Source of the DNA: CAYTEH01 sp964436765
GTDB taxonomy: Bacteria; Patescibacteriota; Gracilibacteria; Peribacterales; Peribacteraceae
DNA: 26,025 nucleotides
NCBI GenBank assembly: GCA_964436765.1
Contig: CAYTEH010000019.1
Location: 1-26,025, forward strand
Direction: 5' to 3'
Part shown: positions 21,109-26,025 of the stretch, in pieces
Numbering within the stretch: position 1 is the stretch's first letter
Layout: every line of letters starts with the position of its first letter
Made by a program: the position numbers and the translations under genes
Notes under the pieces: generated by a model
Databases searched by the model: none
The model's input: only the letters and a program-made list of their open reading frames with translations
What the model was told of the DNA's origin: nothing

Positions 21109-22650
21109 ATGTCCCTCTACCGCAAATACCGCCCCAAGGCCTTCCCGGATGTCGTCGGACAGGATCACGTGGTCTCGACGCTCGAAAACGCCGTGGCACA
21201 GGGGAAGCTGGCGCACGCGTACCTCTTCGCAGGCTCGCGCGGGACGGGGAAAACATCCGTAGCGCGCATCCTCGCCAAAACCATGCTCACGCACGGCATG
21301 GATGACACGACGCTCGCGCGTCAGGTGATTCAGGCGGTGGACGACGGAAACCTCGTGGACCTTGTGGAAGTGGATGCGGCCAGCAACACCGGGGTGGATA
21401 ACATCCGCGACTTGATCGAGAAGATCCAGTTCTCCCCGGTCGTCGCCAAGGCGAAGGTCTACATCATCGACGAAGTACACATGCTCTCGAAAGGGGCCTT
21501 CAACGCGCTCCTCAAAACGCTCGAGGAACCGCCCCCGTACGCGTACTTCATCCTGGCCACGACCGAACTCCAGAAGATTCCTCTGACCATCCAGAGCCGC
21601 TGCCAGCGCTTCACCTTCCGGCAGATCGGCGACGACGACATCGTCCGGAACCTGCAGATGATCGTGGACGCCGAGACCATCCACATCGACCGTCTGTCGC
21701 TCCGTGCCATCGCCCACCACGCGCAGGGCGGTATGCGCGACGCCATTTCGCTGCTGGATCAGCTGCGCTCACTGCCCCAGGTGACCATTGAAGACGTACG
21801 GCAGCGCATCGGCGAAAGCGGACAGGATTTCGTGGAAGGGATCTTCGCGGCCATCGAGTCCTGTGACCGGGAGACGATCATCAAAACCGTCGGGAACATT
21901 GAACAGGCGGGCATCCCGCTCGACGTCTTCACACGCCAGCTGCTCGGCGAAGCCAGGTCGCGTCTGCACAAGGCCATCGACGCCAACCAATCGATCACTG
22001 AACTGAGCGCCCTGCTCTCGCATCTGCTCACGGCCCTCCGCGATATCCGCGTCTCCCCCGTCCCGGGTCTTGCGCTGGAGAGCGCCCTGCTTGGGCTCTG
22101 TGCGGGAAGCGAAGAGCCGGCAGCCGAAAAGCCCCGTCTGTTTCATCGGAAGAAAGCCGAGAAACAAGACTCCCCTCTCCTATCAAACGGCAATCAGCCT
22201 GTGGTGAGCCGCGTCGAACCACAGATCGCCGCGAAACAGACGCCCGCCAAACAAGCCGCGCCTTCAATCCCGGAAACATCTGCCCCCCCGGCCAAAAAGC
22301 CGGCGGACGATCCTGCCGTCATCGAAGCACCAGCTCTCTCGCTCGAAGCCATCGATCACGCCTGGCCCCACATCGTGAAAGACGTGCCCACCGCCTGGGT
22401 GCGCATGTCGCTCAAGAACGCCCGGCCGTACGCCATGCGCGGGCACACGCTGCTTCTGAACTTCGCCTCGGCCTTCCACCGGGACAAAGTTGCGCAGAAC
22501 GACGCCTCGCGCGAGGTGGACGAGGTGATCGAAAAGATCTTCAAGAAGCCCGTCAAAATCCTGTGCCAGCTGGAAGAAGAAGGCCACACGACGCCAGCCG
22601 CGAAGAGCGACCTGGTGAATTTGGCGGAAGCGGCGTCTGAGGTTTTTTAG
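21109..22650 (+). CDS. dnaX: DNA polymerase III subunit gamma/tau
   Basis: A 513-residue clamp-loader ATPase. It starts MSLYRKYRPKAFPDVVGQDHV. Walker A is GSRGTGKT (42-49), Walker B is VYIIDEVHML (DEVH 121-124), and sensor 1 and the SRC arginine-finger region are in ILATTELQKIPLTIQSRCQRF. Residues 57-80, where bacterial DnaX normally has a four-Cys zinc module, read AKTMLTHGMDDTTLARQVIQAVDD with no Cys. After about residue 340 comes a Pro/Ala/Lys-rich linker and a C-terminal globular domain (about 410-513), the tau-like part. The frame extends 7 codons upstream, but ATG 21109 is the family start. The folate cyclo-ligase gene follows after an inverted word array. Confidence 0.95.
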   Translation: MSLYRKYRPKAFPDVVGQDHVVSTLENAVAQGKLAHAYLFAGSRGTGKTSVARILAKTMLTHGMDDTTLARQVIQAVDDGNLVDLVEVDAASNTGVDNIRDLIEKIQFSPVVAKAKVYIIDEVHMLSKGAFNALLKTLEEPPPYAYFILATTELQKIPLTIQSRCQRFTFRQIGDDDIVRNLQMIVDAETIHIDRLSLRAIAHHAQGGMRDAISLLDQLRSLPQVTIEDVRQRIGESGQDFVEGIFAAIESCDRETIIKTVGNIEQAGIPLDVFTRQLLGEARSRLHKAIDANQSITELSALLSHLLTALRDIRVSPVPGLALESALLGLCAGSEEPAAEKPRLFHRKKAEKQDSPLLSNGNQPVVSRVEPQIAAKQTPAKQAAPSIPETSAPPAKKPADDPAVIEAPALSLEAIDHAWPHIVKDVPTAWVRMSLKNARPYAMRGHTLLLNFASAFHRDKVAQNDASREVDEVIEKIFKKPVKILCQLEEEGHTTPAAKSDLVNLAEAASEVF

Positions 22651-22712
22651 TTCATAGTTTTTAGTTATTAGTTTCAGAAACTAAAAACGAAGAACGAGAA
22701 ACTAATAACTGA
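22648..22712. repeat. inverted word array after dnaX
   Basis: AGTTATTAGTTTC (22663-22675) pairs perfectly with GAAACTAATAACT (22698-22710). Extra GTTTTTAGTT and GAAACTAAAAACG words allow alternative hairpins. It probably ends dnaX transcription. Confidence 0.85.
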
Positions 22713-22727
22713 TCGCAACTGGCAGGG

Positions 22728-22733
22728 TATACT
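22728..22733 (+). promoter_or_regulatory. -10 box for folate cyclo-ligase gene
   Basis: TATACT lies 6 nt before the ATG at 22740, the leaderless spacing. Confidence 0.6.
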
Positions 22734-22739
22734 TTCCGC

Positions 22740-23318
22740 ATGCATCCATCTGAACAGAAAAAGGTGCTCCGCGACTCCATCAAACTCCGCCTCATGCGCC
22801 TGAGCGACAAAGACCGCGCCGCAGAAGCGCGCTCGCTCTGCCGCCGGATCCTCCAACGCCTGCCTCCCCCGCCTGCGAACGTCTGCGGGTATGTGTCGCT
22901 GAAGGACGAAATCGACATCAAGCCGCTGCTCGGGGAACTGATCGCCAAAGGGTATGACCTGTTCCTGCCCCGCTACGAGGGCAAACTCGTCTTCCGGAAA
23001 GCGGATGATCTGGAGCACCTCATGCCCGGGAAATTCGATATCCCCGAACCCTCCGAGGATTCGCTGCTACTTGATCCCGCAGCGCCCGCCATCGCGCTCG
23101 TGCCCGGCAGGGCCTTCACCAAGAGAGGCGAACGCATGGGCCGCGGCAACGGCGGATACGACATCTGGATCCGGGAGAAGCGGAACACGAGCCCCGAGAC
23201 GCAGTTCTGGGGAGTGGCCTACGAGCACCAGATCGTGAACGACGTGCCCATGGAGGGGCATGATGAGCGGGTGGATCTGGTGGTGACTGCGAGAGGCGCT
23301 GAAGTATCAAAAAAGTAG
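22740..23318 (+). CDS. 5-formyltetrahydrofolate cyclo-ligase
   Basis: A 192-residue enzyme converting 5-formyl-THF to 5,10-methenyl-THF with ATP. Family signs are the N-terminal basic helix KKVLRDSIKLRLMRL, ANVCGYVSLKDEIDIKPLL, YDLFLPRYEGKLVF, and the phosphate-binding GERMGRGNGGYD (consensus RLGyGgGyYD, with Asn in place of the usual Gly), then FWGVAYEHQIVNDVPMEGHDERVDLVVT. Serine hydroxymethyltransferase follows 95 nt later, a sensible partner because that enzyme forms 5-formyl-THF as a by-product. It has its own leaderless-type promoter. Length is typical. Confidence 0.92.
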   Translation: MHPSEQKKVLRDSIKLRLMRLSDKDRAAEARSLCRRILQRLPPPPANVCGYVSLKDEIDIKPLLGELIAKGYDLFLPRYEGKLVFRKADDLEHLMPGKFDIPEPSEDSLLLDPAAPAIALVPGRAFTKRGERMGRGNGGYDIWIREKRNTSPETQFWGVAYEHQIVNDVPMEGHDERVDLVVTARGAEVSKK

Positions 23319-23330
23319 ACAGAATCAACT

Positions 23331-23371
23331 TCTTTGTCTCTTTTGTAGCGTTTGTCCCCTTTGTCCTCCTC
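23331..23371 (+). repeat. degenerate TTTGTCC word array before glyA
   Basis: TCTTTGTCTC, TTTTGTAGCG, TTTGTCCCC and TTTGTCCTCC follow each other. The words resemble the CTCTGTCCC words before dnaX. The glyA ATG is about 42 nt further on. Confidence 0.65.
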
Positions 23372-23413
23372 CGATTTTCCGTTACTCTTCAGTCCTCTCC
23401 CCCACCCGCCCCT

Positions 23414-24679
23414 ATGTTCACCTACGCCGACCTCAAGGCCGCCGATCCGGACATCTACAATGCTTTGATGGGCGAAATGAAGCGACAGGTGGAAGGCGTG
23501 GAACTGATCGCCTCCGAGAACTACGTGTCCCCCGCGGTGCTGGAGACGATGGGCACCGTCTTCAACAACAAATACAGCGAAGGCTACCCGGGCAAGCGCT
23601 ACTACGCCGGCCAGGAGTTCACCGATGTCGTCGAAACGCTCGCGATCGAACGTGCCAAGAAGCTCTTCGGCGCCGGCCATGCAAACGTCCAGACGCACTC
23701 GGGCGCAAGCATGAACGTCGCCACGTACTTCGCGCTGCTGGAACCGGGCGATACGGTGATGGGCATGGATTTGAGCCACGGCGGGCACCTCACGCACGGG
23801 CACCCGGTCACGTACCTGACGAAGATCTACAAGTTCGTCCGCTACAAGATGAAGGACGTGGAGACGGGCGAGATCGATTACGACGAAATGCTGGAGGTGG
23901 CCAAGCGCGAAAAGCCCAAGCTGATTTTGGCCGGCTTCAGCGCATACCCCCGCGAACTCAACTACGCCAAAATGAAGGCGATCGCGCAGGAAGTGGGCGC
24001 CTACACCATGGCCGACATGGCCCACATCGCGGGCATGATCGCAGGGAAAGCGCTCCGCAACCCCTTCGATGACGGCTTCGACATCATCACGACCACGACG
24101 CACAAGTCCTTGAGAGGACCACGCGGCGGCCTGATCATGACGCGCGAGGCAGAGCTGGGGAAGAAGATCGACAAATCGGTGTTCCCCGGCTTCCAGGGTG
24201 GCCCGATCATGCAGATGGTGGCTGCCAAGGCCGTGGCCTTCGGGGAGGCGCTGAAGCCCGAATTCCAGGACTATGCGCGGCAGATCATCAGAAACAGCAA
24301 GCACATCGCCAAGTTCCTCATGGAGAAGGGCGCGAAGCTGGTCACCAACGGTACCGACAATCACATGATGCTCATCGACTGCGTCACCTCCTGGGGCATC
24401 CCGGGCGGCGAGGTGGAGACGGTCCTGGACCGCGTGGGCATCACGCTCAATAAGAACATGATCGCGAATGACCCGCGCAAGCCGATGGATCCCTCCGGAG
24501 TCAGACTTGGAACTCCGGCAGTGACCACGCGCGGCATGAAGGAGCCCGAGATGGAAATCCTCGGGCAATTCATCCTCCGCGCCATTGAGAAGCGGGCGGA
24601 CGAGACGGCGCTCAACACCCTGCACGAGGAAGTGAAGACCTTCTGCAGGAAGTTCCCTGTGCCGGGGATCAGTGCGTGA
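23414..24679 (+). CDS. glyA: serine hydroxymethyltransferase
   Basis: A 421-residue PLP enzyme interconverting serine and glycine with THF/methylene-THF. It has VELIASENYVSPAVLE, NKYSEGYPGKRYYAGQEF, NVQTHSGASMN, MDLSHGGHLTHG, and the PLP Lys231 in TTTTHKSLRGPRGG. It also has GGPIMQ and LGTPAVTTRGMKE near the end. Length matches GlyA (about 415-420). The start ATG 23414 is the family start. There is no leaderless -10 at the usual distance; a TACTCT about 25 nt upstream could serve. The stop overlaps the first base of an inverted repeat. It supplies one-carbon units and glycine. Confidence 0.97.
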   Translation: MFTYADLKAADPDIYNALMGEMKRQVEGVELIASENYVSPAVLETMGTVFNNKYSEGYPGKRYYAGQEFTDVVETLAIERAKKLFGAGHANVQTHSGASMNVATYFALLEPGDTVMGMDLSHGGHLTHGHPVTYLTKIYKFVRYKMKDVETGEIDYDEMLEVAKREKPKLILAGFSAYPRELNYAKMKAIAQEVGAYTMADMAHIAGMIAGKALRNPFDDGFDIITTTTHKSLRGPRGGLIMTREAELGKKIDKSVFPGFQGGPIMQMVAAKAVAFGEALKPEFQDYARQIIRNSKHIAKFLMEKGAKLVTNGTDNHMMLIDCVTSWGIPGGEVETVLDRVGITLNKNMIANDPRKPMDPSGVRLGTPAVTTRGMKEPEMEILGQFILRAIEKRADETALNTLHEEVKTFCRKFPVPGISA

Positions 24680-24799
24680 ATGACCAATGACGCAGTGACC
24701 AATGATCAATGGAATGATCAATAGGACAATGTCCAATGCCTAACTTTTTGAAAGAAAACTCCTTACTTGGTCATTGCTGTCATTGCGTCATTGGTCATT
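24679..24799. repeat. inverted word array between glyA and dgkA
   Basis: AATGACCAATGACGCA (24679-24694) pairs perfectly with TGCGTCATTGGTCATT (24784-24799). Between them are further CAATGATC and GTCATTGC words in both orientations. The 16-bp arms are 89 nt apart. Confidence 0.88.
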
Positions 24800-24833
24800 T
24801 CGCCCCCCAGGGGTACATTGTCCCTAATCTTCT

Positions 24834-25211
24834 ATGAGAAAATACGTCCACAGCGTCGGCTACGCCCTTGCCGGTCTCAGCCATGCGGTGACCACGGAAC
24901 GAAATTTCCCACTGTTCATCGGAGCGTATGTACTGAGCCTCATCGCCGGGTTCTTCCTGCAGCTCGATCTACAGCAATTCGCCATCGTGATCCTCTCAGG
25001 CGGCATGTTCCTGGCCATCGAGCTCCTGAATACCGCCCTGGAACGCTTCGCCGATGCGTTTGATTCACACACCCGCAAGCAGGACGACGTGCATCATAAA
25101 GCGATCAAGCGGACCAAGGACGTGGCGGCGGGCGCTGCGCTCATCGCGATCCTGGCGTGGATCGGCGCGTTCGTATTTACCGTGTGGCCGAAAGTGGTGA
25201 CCCTGCTCTGA
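24834..25211 (+). CDS. undecaprenol / diacylglycerol kinase (DgkA type)
   Basis: A 125-residue membrane kinase of the DgkA family, phosphorylating undecaprenol (Gram-positive type) or diacylglycerol. There is an N-terminal amphipathic helix with ERNF, and three hydrophobic segments at about 26-43, 48-66 and 97-118. The active-site motif is AIELLNTALERFAD (Glu63, Glu70), then KRTKDVAAGAALI. Most small forms in organisms with peptidoglycan recycling act on undecaprenol, which would link to the mevalonate genes in this window (inference). TAATCT ends only 3 nt before the ATG, so the promoter is unclear. The last gene before the non-coding 3' block. Confidence 0.92.
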   Translation: MRKYVHSVGYALAGLSHAVTTERNFPLFIGAYVLSLIAGFFLQLDLQQFAIVILSGGMFLAIELLNTALERFADAFDSHTRKQDDVHHKAIKRTKDVAAGAALIAILAWIGAFVFTVWPKVVTLL

Positions 25212-25599
25212 CCCCCGAAAAGTAAACAGAAATCGACATTGGACGTGTTTATTCGCATAGACATTCGATGATCACATCATGATTTTTCGGTGCTCTTTCT
25301 TCGCCAGAAGTCAGGAAACATGATGAATGATTAGATATGCTAAATATTAGCATTCGAATGATTCAAAGCATTCTACGATCAAAGAATAGAATCAAACTAC
25401 ATAAGTATCCATGATGAAACACCAGTACATTGCGCAATTTCATGGCTCGAATAAGATGATGTGATTTCCGCAGACGGAGATCCCGCACACACTCACAAAC
25501 ACTCACCCGTTTCTTCTCCCGCTCCTTCACATCATCGCACACACGCAGAGAGAATGATGACCATCTGATCGGTAAACGTTCCTCCCAGCCACTCATTCA

Positions 25600-25930
25600 C
25601 ATGATTGTTCACACCTGGGTCTAGCGACCGTCTTGCCCGGGTGGTCACCATCCTCTCTGCTCCGCAATGTCGCCCTTCCACATGAGGACCGTGAAGGGTG
25701 CATCCTTTTCTCCCCAGTGTTTCTCTCGAGGCTTTATGCCGCTTGCAGCGACCGGTCCGGGGACTTCGGGTGGGACCCGAGGAGAAATAAGAATCCCCAG
25801 CGGGGCACGGATCGAGGATCCCTCATCCTCACCACACACACTCTCATACACAGCTCAGCTATCGTCTTACACAGACACACTGACGCACACCGAGAGATAC
25901 ACAAAGACTGGCACACGCCGGTCTTTTTGT
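25600..25930 (+). ncRNA. candidate structured non-coding RNA
   Basis: Stable local pairs occur: CACCTGGG with CCCGGGTG (about 25612-25643), CGCT-TGC-AGCG, GGTCC with GGACC, CGGGT-GGG-ACCCG, and a closing stem TTTCTC-TCG with CGAGGAGAAA around them (about 25720-25787). A CA-rich unpaired stretch leads to a T-tailed hairpin at 25903-25928. I cannot match it to tmRNA, RNase P, SRP or 6S RNA. The 5' limit is a guess. Confidence 0.35.
25903..25928 (+). terminator. rho-independent terminator
   Basis: AAAGACTGGC, loop ACAC, GCCGGTCTTT followed by more T forms a 10-bp stem (one T-G pair) with a T-tract. No gene precedes it for about 690 nt on this strand, which suggests a non-coding transcript ends here. 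Confidence 0.75.
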
Positions 25931-25956
25931 TTATGCATACATCCCAATGTTTCTCT

Positions 25957-25980
25957 AGGGGTCATTCGCGAATGACCCCT
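25957..25980. repeat. perfect 24-bp palindrome
   Basis: AGGGGTCATTCG is followed at once by its reverse complement CGAATGACCCCT with no spacer. It may be a protein-binding site or a cruciform-prone sequence. Confidence 0.8.
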
Positions 25981-25993
25981 ACAACCGTTCCCG

Positions 25994-26010
25994 ATCCCAA
26001 TTCTTGGGAT
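25994..26010. repeat. short hairpin near window end
   Basis: ATCCCAA (25994-26000), TTC loop, TTGGGAT (26004-26010). AT-rich sequence follows (GGAAATATATA), which could be part of a promoter beyond the window. Confidence 0.5.
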
Positions 26011-26025
26011 TATTGGAAATATATA

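Larger units (their letters stand above)
25212..26025. other. 814-nt region without a convincing gene
   Basis: No ORF here has coding character; the longest (25667-25975) is low-complexity Ser/Thr/His. The first part (25212-25480) is AT-rich with many ATGAT/ATCAT words. The second (25480-25900) is GC-rich with hairpins and two CA-rich, purine-poor runs. Then come a terminator, a palindrome and a final hairpin. It could hold one or more non-coding RNAs or the leader of a gene beyond the window. Confidence 0.6.

Noticed and set aside
23219..24736. 505-aa ORF on the minus strand
   Set aside because: Antisense to glyA; composition of a shadow frame.
25720..25790. SRP, tmRNA or RNase P RNA
   Set aside because: None of the invariant motifs of these RNAs (for example the SRP GGAAG/AGCAG loop, the tRNA-like ends of tmRNA, the P4 GAGGAAAGTCC) is present on either strand.
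25667..25975. 102-aa ORF in the 3' non-coding block
   Set aside because: It runs through hairpins, CA repeats and the terminator. Ser/Thr/His-rich low complexity without coding character.
1..26025. TGA recoding to glycine as in Gracilibacteria
   Set aside because: Conserved genes end at TGA at the expected family length (thiolase, trpS, glyA, dgkA) and none of the recognised proteins has an in-frame TGA.

Overview
The window is bacterial, GC-rich (high fifties percent by eye) and mostly coding. It fits a Candidate Phyla Radiation (Patescibacteria) genome, most likely Peregrinibacteria/Peribacteria-like. The reasons are near-absence of Shine-Dalgarno sequences, promoter -10 boxes placed 6-8 nt before start codons (leaderless mRNAs), archaeal-type metabolic cassettes, and several helical or exported proteins I do not recognise. 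TGA is used as a normal stop, so this is not the recoded Gracilibacteria/Absconditabacteria code. The lineage is inference; no rRNA is present.

Layout. (1) 1-4340: an archaeal-type upper mevalonate cluster. It holds the 3' end of HMG-CoA reductase, an AT-rich orphan gene on the minus strand, HMG-CoA synthase, an SCP2-type acetoacetyl-CoA thiolase, and a fusion of the DUF35 OB-fold (normally the scaffold of the thiolase/HMG-CoA synthase complex) with a guanylate-kinase-like P-loop domain. The 100-N gap inside the thiolase start is a scaffolding artefact, because identical 55-bp ends flank it. (2) 4341-9237: terminator, promoter, then glycosyltransferase, GH57 and GH15 genes, the glycogen cassette known from methanogens. 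(3) 9247-11438: a small hypothetical, an exported protein, a YgjP-type metallopeptidase and a 50-aa acidic ORF. (4) 11488-14321, minus strand: Maf, TrpRS, an RluA-type pseudouridine synthase and a hypothetical, interrupted by a nested multi-hairpin element at 13098-13285. (5) About 14340-16200: an AT-rich islet with an unknown gene 11 nt behind tRNA-Val(CAC), a DUF5678-like ORF and a retropepsin-like protease. (6) 16202-20964: ChbG/YdjC deacetylase, dCTP deaminase, a 605-aa unknown, a DM13 lipoprotein and a DsbA-like lipoprotein. (7) 21109-25211: dnaX (without the usual zinc module), 5-formyl-THF cyclo-ligase, serine hydroxymethyltransferase and undecaprenol/diacylglycerol kinase. (8) 25212-26025: non-coding, with a possible structured RNA, a terminator and a perfect palindrome.

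How it fits together: the mevalonate genes feed isoprenoid (undecaprenyl) synthesis, to which the DgkA-type kinase also relates. The glycogen genes give a storage-polysaccharide loop. SHMT and the folate cyclo-ligase are one-carbon genes. The most unusual features are the DUF35-kinase fusion, the widespread leaderless-promoter geometry, the locus-specific 8-9-nt word arrays in the spacers, the multi-hairpin element and the 3' non-coding block.
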